DNA of 64,000 nucleotides from Corbicula japonica (taxonomy: Eukaryota; Mollusca; Bivalvia; Venerida; Cyrenidae): NCBI GenBank assembly GCA_038501625.1, contig JAZAYU010000011.1:8440849-8504848 (forward strand), given 5' to 3'. Positions 32,911-45,010 of this stretch are shown here, piece by piece; within the stretch, counting starts at the first letter, position 1; every line of letters begins with the position of its first letter. Below the pieces are notes generated by a model. It was not told where the DNA came from. It saw only the letters and a program-made list of their open reading frames with translations, and did not search any database. A program made the translations under genes and the position numbers.

Positions 32911-33957
32911 TAATGGGAGAGAGAAAAAAGTTTTCCCGTACAGAACACCGTACTTATCTATCTACTTTTAAAGGAAATATGAAGCACTATAACCATGTTA
33001 TTGAAATCTTTCCACGATTGCCTCTATTCCATCAAACGATCTGTCTCTGAAGACATGATTTACGTCCGAAAAGAGTTACTTGCCTCTCACAATTAACGTT
33101 TCAAAATAATTGGATTATTGAATTTATTGTGGAAATAATTCGTTTTGAGAAGCTGTATACACCAGCGAGACATCGCCGGTGGAAATATAACTGATAACTG
33201 GGAATGTAATGAGGAGGCCCTGGAAGAAATAGTAAGTTAAGACGAATTAACCCCTTAAATGAACGGCATGTAATAATTAATGTTGCCTGCTTAAATCTAT
33301 GACATCATTTTCAAAGATTAACGTCAACTGTCCAATAGGTACTTTTTCCCCTGATGTGCCCCAAAATCATTAAGGAGAACATGTTTTCGGAAGAAATTCA
33401 CAAATACCGTTTTCATACATATTGCACGGGAGTATTTGATTCTCCAAGAAAAACTCATGTATCCATCATGTTTGTATGTAACAATTTGAAAGATACGGAC
33501 CTTGACTGCCCACCACTAGTAGACATTTTGTATACTTATATCACGGGTTTTCAATAAAATCCACTGACGATTGATTATTACATTTGTCTAATTTTAAATG
33601 TTACCGAAAAACTGCATCTATAAAGAGTTTAATGTTTTAAATAAAACATTTCATATCATTGAAAATAATTGTAAATTAAATACTGTCAAATACGGACGCT
33701 ATTTAAGAATGTTCAAATCTAAATTCTGTTAAAAAGCTTTTAAGTTTCCATGTGTTGCAAAAATACCCAAACTCTGTAATTGGTTAATTACTACTGCTGA
33801 GTCGAGCCGTTCTTTCTGATTAACTTAAACTAGTTTAAATATGTTTGTATCCTTTGTTTTCTTGCACTTTAGCAAATGTTGTCGTATAAGTATTAACGCC
33901 GTACTCGGAGTTCTAGAACCAATAACATGATTGGCACCAAAACCGGTTAATGTAATT
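32911..33957. other. Intergenic, nothing recognised
   Basis: AT-rich DNA leading into the 60-bp satellite. No exon seen. Confidence 0.5.
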
Positions 33958-35456
33958 GATTGCTTTTATTGATTATTGATCATTAATAATGTAGATCCTC
34001 ATACACAGAAAATTATGAACTGCTTTTATTGACTGTTGATTATAAACAGTGTAGATCCTCATACACAGAAATTATGAACTGCTTTTATTGACTATTGATT
34101 ATAAACAGTGTAGATCCTCATACACAGAAAATTATGAACTGCTTTTATTGACTATTGATTATAAACAGTGTAGATCCTCATACACAGAAAATTATGAACT
34201 GCTTTTATTGACTATTGATTATAAACAGTGTAGATCCTCATACACAGAAATTATGAACTGCTTTTATTGACTATTGATTATAAACAGTGTAGATCCTCAT
34301 ACACAGAAATTATGAAAGTCCTCATACACAGAAAATTATGAACTGCTTTTATTGACTATTGATTATAAACAGTGTAGATCCTCATACACAGAAAATTACG
34401 AACTGCTTTTATTGACTATTGATTATAAACAGTGTAGATCCTCATACACAGAAAATTACGAACTGCTTTTATTGACTATTGATTATAAACAGTGTAGATC
34501 CTCATACACAGAAATAATGAACTGCTTTTATTGACTATTGATTATAATCAGTATAGATCCTCATACACAGAAAATTATGAACTGCTTTTATTGACTATTG
34601 ATTATAAACAGTGTAGATCCTCATACACAGAAATTATGAACTGCTTTTATTGACTATTGATTATAAACAGTGTAGATCCTCATACACAGACAATTATGAA
34701 CTGCTTTTATTGACTATTGATTATAAACAGTGTAAATCCTCATACACAGAAAATAATGAACTGCTTTTATTGACTATTGATTATAAACAGTGTAGATCCT
34801 CATACACAGAAAATTATGAACTGCTTTTATTGACTATTGATTATAAACAGTGTAGATCCTCATACACAGAAAATTACGAACTGCTTTTATTGACTATTGA
34901 TTATAAACAGTGTAGATCCTCATACACAGAAAATTATGAACAGCTTTTATTGACTATTGATTATAAACAGTGTAGATCCTCATACACAGAAATTATGAAC
35001 TGCTTTTATTGACTGTTGATTATAAACAGTGTAGATCCTCATACACAGAAAATTATGAACTGCTTTTATTGACTATAGATTATAAACAGTGTAGATCCTC
35101 ATACACAGAAAATTATGAACTGCTTTTATTGACTGTTGATTATAAACAGTGTAGATCCTCATACACAGAAAACTATGAACTGCTTTTATTGACTGTTGAT
35201 TATAAACAGTGTAGATCCTAATACACAGAAAATTATGAACCGCTTTTATTGACTGTTGATTATAAACAGTGTAGATCCTCATACACAGAAAATTATGAAC
35301 CGCTTTTATTGACTATTGATTAAAAATAGTGTAGATCCTCATACACAGAAAATTATGAACTGCTTTTATTGACTATTGATTATAAATAGTGTAGATCCTC
35401 ATACACAGAAAATTATGAACTGCTTTTATTGACTATTGATTCTTAATAATGTAAAC
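33958..35456. repeat. 60-bp satellite, about 25 units
   Basis: The unit includes AACTGCTTTTATTGACTATT, GATTATAAACAGTGTAGATC and CTCATACACAGAAAATTATG. Units are 60 bp, with a 59-bp variant lacking one A in GAAAATTATG. One unit near 34,310 is truncated. Variation is mostly single-base: ATT/ATG, TTATG/TTACG, GACTATTG/GACTGTTG. The GACTGTTG form clusters at the right side. The right edge runs into AACCCTGATCAGACTGTTG, like a family B module. Because 60 is divisible by 3, frames stay open on both strands, but nothing else suggests coding. Confidence 0.95.
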
Positions 35457-35494
35457 CCTGATCAGACTGTTGATCTTAGTTTACACTTACCCAA

Positions 35495-36559
35495 ATTAGA
35501 GAAATGCTGTTAGTAAAATACAAGCTCAAAATCATCCAAAATAATGTAAATATTCTTCTTTAATTATTCTTTTGGACATAAAACCATCGCCACCACCTCG
35601 CGTGATGAGCGGGGGAGGAATGAGCAACGTTCCCATCAATGCTATATTTGATTTACATGAAACTAATAGAAATTTTATTATGTCCAATTTGCAGAGAGTA
35701 TTCCTGAACAGACAGTGGACGCTTAATTCATGTTTACACGATAACAAAAATAGACAGTTCTGTGATTTTCCACCGGGATTGAAGAAAGGCGAGATAATAG
35801 GAGTGTCTCTTTACTTAGCCAATTCTTTCCTTTTTTCTTATTAATATGCTTAAAACTATGACAAACCTAATATATTGCTCCGTCATGTTCAGTGAGTGTT
35901 ATTTCTTTGACCAGAACTATCAGTATTGACCAGTTATTTTTTCTTGACGGTTGTCTTTGTGTAACCGAAGCTGATTCTGGAAGTTCGCTTATTTGTGATT
36001 TTATAAATACTAAAAATGCTATAGCATTTTTACATTTCGGTTTAATTTTCGCATTTTTGCATTTCGAAATAAAAGTTTAGTCGTGATCTAGAATGGATAT
36101 ATTTTAAATGTTTACTAATGAGTTTTACTTTCCAAATTCTTGGAAGGTTTACTTAAAGTGGACACACAATTGTATGTTTTTATTCCTACCTTTTTAAGTA
36201 AATTGTTTAAAGTCTGTTCGTGAACAAGAGCTGTACCAGAGACTGTTAAGTGATCTTGTTTGAGTATCTTTTAAATTAACAAGTTAATAAAACAGAGTGA
36301 AATTTGCTTTATTAGTATAAGGAACATCCTCAAAACACAACTTTCCGACCGACCGTCCCAACCAACCAATCAACCAACCAACTAATAAACCAAATATAGT
36401 GGTAGCTTCTTAATGATGTCTCATCTGTGTAACATTTTTGCTCCTTGACATAGTGAAAATAAATAAATTTTAAACCTTATTTCTGTTACTTGGGTTCCAT
36501 TTGTATTCTGTGCCATAGTTTTTATGCGTTTTACGGATGTATTGATGTTTTAAGACTGT
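35495..36559. other. Intergenic, with a CCAA/CCGA microsatellite
   Basis: The segment 36,340-36,392 is a run of CCGACCGACCG and CCAACCAACCAA-type tetranucleotides. A 90-codon open frame at 35,572-35,844 has no recognised motif. No exon supported. Confidence 0.5.
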
Positions 36560-37018
36560 TTTAAGACATGGCAAAATAGTTTATATCCGCATCAACGGGC
36601 TCATGTCGTCTGAGCACGACCGACATTTCTTGCTGTGCTGTTAGATTCACTATATTATTTGTGACAAAAAATGGAAAGTGCAAATACTGATTACATTGAT
36701 TTTATGGGTGGTCTGGATCTAAACTGGTCGCCTATGTGATAACAGACGTAAGAAGATTGTCATAAGCCAAAAATGTCAGAGCTAAAATATTTCAATGATT
36801 TTCTTTTTCTCGGACTTTCTAAGTCACGCCTCCTTGAACACTGTAGAAGATCGTTCACGAACTATACATGTTTATCAATAAATGTTCGAACAATATTGTG
36901 GAGAAAATCGACCTATAATAAACACATTCCAGACGCGCGACTTTATGAGAATTAAGGTTCGAAATATTTGAAAAATACTGCATTGTCATTGGCTCAAAAA
37001 TAATTTCAACCATTATAG
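36560..37018. repeat. Segment duplicated in inverted orientation at 56.97-57.48 kb
   Basis: Read against the reverse complement of 56,971-57,480, it matches along its length: GCATGGCAAAATAGTT, ATCAACGGGCTCAT, GTGATAACAGACGTA, ACACTGTAGAAGATCGT, CGCGCGACTTTATGAGAATT and AAATAATTTCAACCATTAT occur in the same order. The left ~200 bp is a diverged family B MITE. The match stops at CCATTAT (37,018). Confidence 0.8.
36565..36755. mobile_element. Family B MITE, copy 18 (very diverged)
   Basis: Remnants GGTCTGGATCTAAACTGGTC, TTAGATTCACTATATTATTT and ATAGTTTATATCC. Better seen by alignment with its inverted partner at 57.25-57.48 kb. Confidence 0.5.
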
Positions 37019-37302
37019 GGTCATAATTCCAGAGTGACAGGGAAAATCTAGCTTTTTATCAAACTTGATATTATGGTGATTATGCATTCTGACCAAGTCT
37101 CATGAAGATTGGATGTTAGCATTACTCAAGTTAGTAGAGCGGTAAACTTTTCTGTAAACTGTCTGCTACACGTGTTCAAGTATTAATGCCACACTTTTGA
37201 AAGGGATGCATAAAACGTCAAATTGCCTGGTATTTCCCACTTATGAATTTAGTTCAGCCCATATTTCCATGCCAGGGTCTTCCTAGGTGGGCAACAGTCT
37301 AG
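37019..37302 (+). mobile_element. Probable Helentron-associated element, short form
   Basis: It contains CTGACCAAGTCTCATGAAGA, a phrase found in dispersed bivalve repeats, and ends GCAACAGTCTAG followed by T (37,299-37,303). That matches the ACAGTCTAG|T end of the pearl-like element at 3.8 kb. No GCCCCCAC head is visible, so the 5' limit is set only by the edge of the duplicated segment. Confidence 0.45.
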
Positions 37303-37457
37303 TCAATACTGTTTGTAGTCTTGAAACATCAAGAAGATTTAACAACCAGTTAAAAAGTGAGATTTTTTTGCTTACACGTATCAAGGGTAATCTCGTTTGC
37401 ATATGCATTTTATGACTATATTTCATTAAGATTGGATCAAAACGGACTTTTCTACAG

Positions 37458-37725
37458 TGAATTACCGGCACTCAACAAAGAAGAGAAAAAACTACTTGGA
37501 ATTACTTTGGACGAAGCCTGTTTTTCTGAACAATGTATTTCACTACTGGCGCACATTAGAGCTACTTCTTCTTTACATGGAAAGTTACGCGAGCAGGCTA
37601 TATCTACTTTAATTGCAAATATAGTGACAGGAAATTTAACCAGCAGCTCTTTATCATTGGGGCCGCTTGAACTACATGTTCTTGCAGTCCTAAGTTTTTC
37701 TTTATCAAGTTTCTTCGCAAAATAG
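37458..37725 (+). CDS. Candidate terminal exon of an unrecognised gene
   Basis: An acceptor-like TTTTCTACAG (37,448-37,457) is followed by an open frame of 88 residues ending TAG at 37,723-37,725, with AATAAA 77 bp later. The peptide starts ELPALNKEEKKLLG, has a pair of cysteines (EACFSEQC), a helical middle (LAHIRATSSL, REQAISTLIANI), an N-glycosylation site (GNLTSS) and a hydrophobic C-terminus (LELHVLAVLSFSLSSFF). Codon choice is more protein-like than the flanks. The tail could be a GPI-anchor signal, which would suggest a secreted or surface protein, but I do not recognise the family. No partner exon is found in the window. A transcript would decide it. Confidence 0.35.
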
Positions 37726-37801
37726 AAAATACATTACATACTATAAATATAATTTATAATTTAAATTATCCATGAACAACAATATGAACATTGTATTTTT
37801 A

Positions 37802-37807
37802 AATAAA
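37802..37807 (+). terminator. AATAAA downstream of the candidate exon
   Basis: Canonical poly(A) hexamer 77 bp after the TAG at 37,725. The surrounding DNA is AT-rich, so chance is a serious alternative. Confidence 0.3.
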
Positions 37808-38640
37808 ACAAAAAAAGCTACTGTTAGATTTTGACCCGTGAGCTGTGACCAAGTCCATGTTGTAATCCCAAATAGCTAAAGTGCGTCAATTTACAGAGTT
37901 AACGTGTTTATAATAGTTAAAATCATTTAATCCCAAATAGCAGGTAGGTAGGTAGGGTAGGGTAGTTTTGGTTTTATAAATTTTTGTGAAAACTCATTAA
38001 TTAAAATATGCTCACATATTACAATTTTGAAATCTGAACATATAATTTAAAAAATAAACATTTTATATTAAATATGCAGGAATTATTTTTGCTTCCAACT
38101 TGCCTCAAAACTCAATTTAAGGTAAGTCATTATTAACGATACGAAAAAATCCTTAATGACTGTAGATTTTAGCGACCAACAATTATTGATCATGCTAACA
38201 GACCTTTTTAAATATTGTTGTTTTCAACTCTTACTGAAATAGGTTGCCGTTGTTTGATCATGCTAAGTGATTACAACATCTCCTTATCTTGCCCGAGATC
38301 ACTGAGTAAATACGATTGTAGAAAAGGCACTTGTTTAATTGCGGATAATAACGCACATTTAATAGTAGATCAATAAAATTTAGCGAAATATCTTTCCTTT
38401 GAGGAAAATGTATGTTCGGTTCAAGACAATTCAGCTGAAGAAGTATTAAGGTCAACGTTACACTATACCTTAAATTTTCATAAATTTATAAAAGGTTAGT
38501 TTTGTTCCATGAGTAATGATAGATCGGTTCCTCTGTTAATAAACAAGTAATATGCATACCTATGTGTACTAGTTGCGCACAGCTTTGGAGATTATGAAAC
38601 TATGACTTTATTATATCTCTTTTAAACCCCCTGTGGCAAA
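37808..38640. other. Intergenic, with a GGTA/GGGTA microsatellite
   Basis: AGGTAGGTAGGTAGGGTAGG lies at about 37,942-37,966. Otherwise AT-rich DNA without a feature. Confidence 0.5.
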
Positions 38641-38830
38641 TTGTTTTGCCACTGAGCGTTCCAAGGCGGTAACCCCTCGGATTCTCACTTTCGTCAATTG
38701 TTTGTGGCGTCCATTTTGAAACTGACTATTGTAATACCATGCTCTCTTTTCCTCTCTACTTTTTTGGCTGTGTGGGGAGGCTGTGTCTCCTAGATGTGGC
38801 CATTCCTGATAGGCATATTTCAGTTTTTTT
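38641..38830 (-). repeat. Dispersed family E, reverse, nearly complete
   Basis: CCACTGAGCGTTCCAAGGCG, GTAACCCCTCGGATTCTCA, CTTTTTTGGCTGTGTGGGGA and CATTCCTGATAGGCATATTT. Together these give the whole ~185-bp unit in reverse. This is the best copy for defining the family. Confidence 0.75.
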
Positions 38831-39704
38831 GCTATCTAACATCGATATGACAAAATTAGATTGTAACCATTTTCCGTCTTGCGCCAACAAGATAAATTCT
38901 TATTAATTCAAGCATTGCCAAAGGTTTTTGATCTAAATCTCTTCATTGAAAAAGATTTCGCAACTCTAATATATATTATAAAAGAGATGATTTTGAATTT
39001 TATAGAGTTTTTTTTCTTTTGTTGATGGTGATGTCCCACGTGCAACTTCTTATGAGGTTTACCTTTCACAGCTTGTTCGTTTTTCAAGAATTTGTATCAA
39101 TATTAAAGATTTCAATGAACGTAATGCTTGTAAACAAGATTGTATCAGAACTACAAATTACGAAGACTTATGGCAAGTTTTATCGCCGTTTTAAAAAAGA
39201 AAAAAAACATCAGCAGTTTAAAATCAGTACTGCAACAAAATAATTCTCAACCAGTGTCTTATAATGATTTGTTTTATAAATTAAGAAAGACATAATAGAC
39301 AACATTAATACGAGCAAAACCCATCGATAACAAAAGAAAATTATCACAATATCTCTAACGGTAAAACTTTGCACAGATAATTTGGTATTAATATATCTTT
39401 ATTTTACATGAAATATATTTACATCAAAACAAAACTAAACAGCATAATTTAATTGCCCACATGAGTTTGATTATACTGATAGTACATTGACGATGTAGAT
39501 GGCGCTAGTACATATGAAACGTTAGCTATAACGTTGCCATTTCTTAATAATTATAATTATGTTCATCAAACGTTTAAATAATATTTCTTATGATATCATG
39601 GTCGTGATGATACATCAAATTTTTTTAGGTCAAGGTCACGTCAATATTTCTTCACCAAACTTCCAGTTTGTATTTACCCTATTAAGTTGTATGTTTTCCT
39701 ACTG
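38831..39704. other. Intergenic, nothing recognised
   Basis: AT-rich spacer. AAGGTCAAGGTCACGT-like wording near 39,630 recalls the 158-bp array but is isolated. Confidence 0.4.
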
Positions 39705-39870
39705 ACAGTTCCAAGGGGGTAACGCCTCGTTTTTTGTATTGATTGGTGCGTTTTATTAAAATTTGGTCACATTAAAAACGTGTGCTCTGTTTTTTCCCCT
39801 TATGGTTTTCCGTGTGGACAGGATGTGCCTTGTAAATGTGTTTTTTCCTGATAAGTGTAAACCCCGTCTT
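39705..39870 (-). repeat. Dispersed family E, reverse, diverged
   Basis: TGACAGTTCCAAGGGGGTAA, CGCCTCGTTTTTTG, CCGTGTGGACAGGATGTGCC and TTTCCTGATAAG follow the order of the 38.64-kb copy with many substitutions. Confidence 0.6.
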
Positions 39871-40134
39871 CTGATTAATATTGGAAGAAAAATGTCAAAA
39901 CTGTGTTGCACTTTGCTAAATGAGAAATTAATTTAGGTTCTTTCCAGTTATCATTACCTTGGGAATAATTATTATCAATGGCATATGTCGTTAGTTGTTG
40001 TTCGTATAAATCGTAGGCTGAGCCATTTAGTTGTGATAAATAATTCATGGGTATTTATATTGGTATTTAGATGATTGCAAATTCTATTTTAGTGATTGAA
40101 TTCAATGTGTCTAATATGAAAAAGTGAAATAATA

Positions 40135-40215
40135 TTATGCATATAAGGAATCGCCATTCTCACAAAACACAGCCTCCCCACGCAGCGAAACAGAAAAGAA
40201 GAGAGTTTAAATTAA
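40135..40215 (+). repeat. Dispersed family E, forward fragment
   Basis: GGAATCGCCATTCTCAC then ACACAGCCTCCCCACGCAGC and AAAAGAAGAGAG; truncated after that. Confidence 0.6.
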
Positions 40216-40348
40216 GACTTAGTGTCCCAATTATGACATTGTTATAAATAAGTATTTTCCATGTTCATGGACTTGCTACATTACATTTAATGCATACTTA
40301 CAACATGTTTTAACTAAAATATTCAGTTCTGACTGCATTGTTTTAAAT

Positions 40349-40606
40349 ATACTCAACAAAAAAGAAACCTGACACTGTAACTTTGAATAAGTATGAGGTG
40401 CATATTCAAAATCTATATATTTTTGCACCATCCAAAAGAAAATAACCACTGAATCACTTGTTTCATTCACCAAAAATATCAAAATGCATAATTAAGTTCA
40501 AAACATGCACAATTTTTATTACATACCACAATTCAATTAGCTTTAAATCTGATTCCAGGAAAATACACCAAATATAAAGTGTCAGGTTTCTATTTTTGTT
40601 GAGTAT
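40349..40606. mobile_element. Tc1/mariner-type MITE with 27-bp inverted ends
   Basis: The left end ACTCAACAAAAAAGAAACCT, continuing GACACT, mirrors the right end AGTGTCAGGTTTCTATTTTT, continuing GTTGAGT, with one mismatch. TATA-type sequence on both sides is consistent with a TA target duplication. TACTCAACAAAAATAGAAAC termini are known from widespread animal mariner relatives. About 256 bp, no transposase. Confidence 0.85.
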
Positions 40607-40864
40607 ATAATAGACACAGATATATGAGGCCAATTTTTGTGAGTTTTTAATCGAGCTTAAGAAATAAGTTAATTACTAAACTAAGCATTCATTTCTTCAT
40701 CAATCCATCATAATTTACCAAAGATAAAATCAATAATGTGAAACTTTAATGTTTATTAGTTGAATTAACATGATTATCAGTTAAATAAACATTATGCTGA
40801 CGGTTTTAAGATTATTTTGACTCATCGAACAGTGCAAGCAATTATAATTTAGGCAGTTAATTAA

Positions 40865-41010
40865 CCATATCACGCAGGCACTTTCTCCTCACACAGCCAA
40901 AACGAAGAGAAGAAAAGAGAAGAGAATGACTTGTGTACATCGAATGATTTCAAAATAGGCACCGCAATCAATTAATGAAATTTAGAACCCGAGGGATTAA
41001 AAATGATTTT
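40865..41010 (+). repeat. Dispersed family E, forward
   Basis: CGCAGGCACTTTCTCCTCAC, ACAGCCAAAACGAAGAGAAG, ACCGCAATCAATTAATGAAA and TTAGAACCCGAGGG. It stops before the usual ACCGCCTTGG end and runs directly into a tRNA-related sequence. Confidence 0.65.
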
Positions 41011-41014
41011 GCTT

Positions 41015-41260
41015 CTAAATAGGAGCAAATTCGCACCATCACGACGACAGCGCCTAGCACTGTAACTCCCGACAAATCAACTTATTGAGCTTACCGGGAC
41101 AACCCCCTCCCCCCCCCCCCCCCCAAAAAAAAAGGTTGATCGAATAGCCCTGATATATGTTACCATCACCGCATGACGTCGGTAAAGCCTTGAAACGGTC
41201 AGAAGTAAAACATTTTGCTACTAGGGGTTAACTGGGTTGTATCGTGCTCCAACCTCTCAA
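41015..41260 (-). repeat. tRNA-derived (SINE-like) sequence, single copy
   Basis: The minus strand reads GGTTGTCCCGGTAAGCTCAA-type head, a box-A-like TTAGCTCAATTGG in better copies, and a box-B-like GGTTCG region. It is followed by GGTTGATCGAATAGCCCTGA on the + strand, shared with the 45-kb array. A C-run and A-run (41,107-41,133) replace the short spacer found in the array units. Confidence 0.6.
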
Positions 41261-41734
41261 CAAGTTTGTCTTGGTCATTACTCCCCAACCCAACTACCAA
41301 CTTGACAATGTTGCTTGCAAAAGCAAAGAAACATACAAATATAAGAGGCTAATGGCATTGTCAAGGATAGAAGGTGGTTATCAATGATCTTACTGATAGC
41401 AGAGCATCTGGAGTCAAATCAGCGGAAACACGATGACTTTTATAAAATTTCCATAAAAGAACCTTTAAAGGCACCCAAATCAGTGCAAACAAAGAGGTAA
41501 GCTAAGCGATCAACTGCATATAGGTTTATCACCAATGGCGTTATAGAATATCATGTTGGTAGCCTTTACTTTTTAATTTAATGATGGTTTTGGATTAAAG
41601 TGGAAAAACAATAACAATGCCGTTTATTTTGATAAATTTATAATTCAACTATCCATAAAATGCTGTTAGAGAAATATCTTGCTGCAGAAGTGATTATAAA
41701 CTGCATGGGCTGAGCCTGTTAATGGGCAGTAATT

Positions 41735-42265
41735 GAAATGCATATTACTGCCCATGCCGCCTAGCCCCTGGTTGAGCGCAACCCAATATTAATACCAGTA
41801 AGCAGTACACTTTTGATCAATTCTGAACGATGGTTTGTATATGTCCGTGAACACGAAACCTTCTATGCGGTAGTTTCAGATTAACACCATTCCATGATCA
41901 GCGGCGAATGGCCCCCAGATAAAAGAATGGGTTTGCCCTAAGAGGGAAAAAGGGCAGAACTAAATAGAATAGGGGATCAGAGAATATAAATCCTGCATAT
42001 CACAGAGAACGCCGATGACAAAAATTAAAAACAAGGAAGTTTATCCTAAGGGTAATTGAAAAGTATCCAAATCTATACTGGCTGGGATATATAAACCACC
42101 TATCTTAAAACTGGCTGAAATAGTAAAACAAAAGTATTATTAGATGTACTATGAACATACATCAATATCGTGTTCAACGATCTTCAAAAGACGTAACTGA
42201 TGACGTCACTGATTGAATATACGGGGAGACTTTTACAGCCGTAACTCGGCACAAAGAACGATATA
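41735..42265. repeat. Dispersed family D, copy 2
   Basis: Shares with the 22-kb copy, in order, CATATTACTGCCCATGCCGC, CAGTACACTTTTGATCAAT, CCCAGATAAAAGAATGGG, CTGCATATCACAGAGAAC, ATCTTAAAACTGGCTG and ACGGGGAGACTTTTACAGCC. It starts with the hairpin TGGGCAGTAAT...ATTACTGCCCA. Confidence 0.7.
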
Positions 42266-44601
42266 TATTTATAGTCTAAATCTTGATTTCTAATACAAAC
42301 CAATCTTCTACCTGAACGTTCTAATTAATCATTTCCTTTTAAATGTGCTAACTTTGTGTCATTCTTATAAAAGCCTATACTATTCTTTGCATTCGGTGCA
42401 TTTTTCTAGTATCCTCCTATTTTTCTATTCTCATTTATGTTTTACTGTACAGTTGAACAGATTTAGGCTTCATTCTTAATGACCCGTTTGCATGGTATCA
42501 TATACCATGCATGCAAATTAGTTAAATGTAAATGAGTTAATTGAGATAATTATGTTCTTAAACACCGTTCGATTTGTGAGAAAAAAAGTTGAAAAAAGTT
42601 GAAAAGGCAGGATATTAAACCGCTGTTCTTCATAAGTCTTCTGTGAACACACAGCGGCCTGCTTCTGGATGCCATGTCATGACTTCTGTGTAAATAAAAA
42701 ATCATTGCCAGTGCGTAAACCAGCTTAATTAATATTTACAGTATTGTATAATTACATATATTTTATTAACAATCAAGTGTTTCAAGATATTTGTTTTGTG
42801 TTTCCTTTTTGCTGGAGAAAATTTTAATTCTGCAAGCTTGATTCTTTGTTAAAAAAACCTTTTTACAAGACAGTATGTTTAGTTACGGAGTTTATTAATT
42901 GGCATGGAATTATCTTATTTTAAACTTAATAGTAATATTACAATACTAATAAAGAAAATTTTCAGTTGAGTTGAGCACATACTGTTTAAGTTATCAGTTT
43001 TAAAGCATATCCACCAATATACTAAGGTCCTGTTTCTATAAGCCACACAGATTAATCATCGCTAGTCCGTAGTTAATTTATACGGCATTAAATCTTAACT
43101 TGTCATTTCGAGGTCTGCATTCATTAAACATATCAATTAATGTGCTCTATCCAGATATCAAAACCTTTATTATTATTCTTTGTTTCTTATAAGAAAAGGA
43201 AGAGACCTTATGAGACACTACACCGTTATGATAAGTCAGATTGCAAATCCATAAATCAATTTGAAATAATTGATATCTAGTTAATAAATCAGGAATCGAA
43301 TAACTGACGGCCGGATGCGTAGGGTCGTCAACAGAAAGATCCTCGATCTTCTATACATATCAGTTTAGTCATAAAATACTTTGGCAATAGTGCTGATAGA
43401 TGTTCTCTGACCTCCAATGCTTATCGATATATCAGTTATGTGGAACTATTTGTCATGATTTGCAATTTTTCTATCATTTAACTACATCATTGAAGTTAAC
43501 AATTGCAGAATTCAATGCCCTTACGTTTATTAATTGTCAAACAGCATGATAAGTTTTGAATAAATATGGAAAATAGCATGGGTTAATAAAAATCAAAACA
43601 ACGAAGCTATTCTCACGTGTGATGAGAAATCGTTTAGCAATTTTCTGCTACACGTTCCAAACAACCTTTTCATTCCTGTAATTTTTCTCGAGCTTTCTTT
43701 CAATGTAGAACAAAATTCCGACAGATTTCATAGATTTACATACAGACAGTAAATTGTATGTCAATAAACTGTGCTGCTGTATTAATAACACAGTAACATA
43801 GGTTCCTGGAACCTTATTATAGCAACGATTCTGTGTAAACATACAATCTATCTGACGATGATTGCATACTTCACACCGATGTTACTATATTCACAACGTT
43901 AATTGCCGAGTGCATGAAAATGATTAAATTCCTGGCATACGTTACTACATTGTTTATTGTGCTCAACATTTTTCCATCTCAAGGATATTCCAGATAAAAA
44001 AAAAACGGAAATGAAATGAGATGAAAAAAAAAAGTATCTGGAAATACTTCGTTGATATGTCATTGAACTTTTCGAACGAAGTAGAAAAGTCATACCAATT
44101 CTTAAAAAACCTTTAAAATTCTTATTTCTTCTAGCGATTATTTCCATAGTTTATAAGCTCTTGTCAATTTAGATTTTTTTTAAAATCCTGCCTCATCTAA
44201 TGTAAAAATGATGACGTCATTTGAGGACAATACTCATTCCAGCAACATATTTTGAGATTGGCCTACGAGTTTTGAAAAGGAGGAGTTTAAATGTTTTCCC
44301 TTAATAGATATAGGGAATCTGGCGATCACGGTTACGACTTGAACAACCTTGAAAGATGGTTCTCATAAAATATTTTTGAAAGCAGTCCACCAGTTTCTAA
44401 GAAGATTTTAAGATAAATTTCAAATAACGCTAACTGTCTCTGCCCCATATTAACTCCGATAGCCATTTTCAAGAAACACCAATGCTTTAACACAGACTGA
44501 CGTGAGTGGATGCTGATCGTCATTTATTTAATACATTCCAAGAACATTCAAAGGATTGACGCAGTACCCAGTACAAAGAAGGGACAGTACAGTATGCGTG
44601 T
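42266..44601. other. Intergenic, with a small hairpin and isolated regulatory-like words
   Basis: The perfect hairpin TGCATGGTAT-CAT-ATACCATGCA lies at 42,489-42,511, directly joined to an octamer ATGCAAAT (42,511-42,518). A CRE palindrome ATGACGTCAT lies at 44,211-44,220. No gene is visible next to them, so a function is speculative. The rest is AT-rich with no exon. Confidence 0.45.
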
Positions 44602-44605
44602 TTAA

Positions 44606-44820
44606 CCCATTCCTTCCTATACACACCTTCATGGCATGAGCGAACAGTGTAGATCCAGACCAGCCGGCACATCCGTGCCGCCTGCACTGTTCGTTATTTG
44701 ATTTATTAGGTTATTTCTGACCAAAAAAAACGACCAGTGTAGGTCCTGATCAGACGGCACGGATGTTCCGGCTGATCTGGATCAACACTGGTCAGAAATG
44801 CGTATATATGAAGAAAAGAG
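44606..44820. mobile_element. Family B MITE, copy 19 (TTAA flanked)
   Basis: CCCATTCCTTCCTATACAC to GCGTATATATGAAGAAAAGAG between TTAA at 44,602-44,605 and 44,821-44,824. The first hairpin lacks TGATCAGGATC. Confidence 0.83.
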
Positions 44821-45010
44821 TTAAGCAGGTTAATACTCAAACTTACTGCATGCTTAGTTGTACTTCCTCGATTTGACGACAATAACAGTTCTTTTGTTTC
44901 TCAACAAACTTTTACGAGAAAAGAAGGAAGATATTCAAAAGTCGTTCATAACTTCCAAAATATACAACTGAAGTTTCAAACACTTCTGCGGCACGATATT
45001 TCTCAACCAG

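Noticed and set aside
34088..35282. Proteins made of 20-residue repeats encoded by the 60-bp satellite on both strands
   Set aside because: The frames stay open only because the unit is 60 bp and lacks stops. Different peptides arise on both strands, one-base deletions shift frame between units, and there is no promoter, splice or 3' signal.
37357..37457. N-terminal 33 codons of the open frame at 37,357-37,725
   Set aside because: The part before 37,458 includes TTTCATTAAGATTGGATC, wording typical of dispersed bivalve repeats. An acceptor at 37,448-37,457 is a better start for any coding part.
44211..44220. CRE palindrome ATGACGTCAT as a regulatory element
   Set aside because: Isolated 10-bp match with no gene or other motif near it, so chance cannot be excluded. 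A second CRE-like site (42,201) is inside a repeat.
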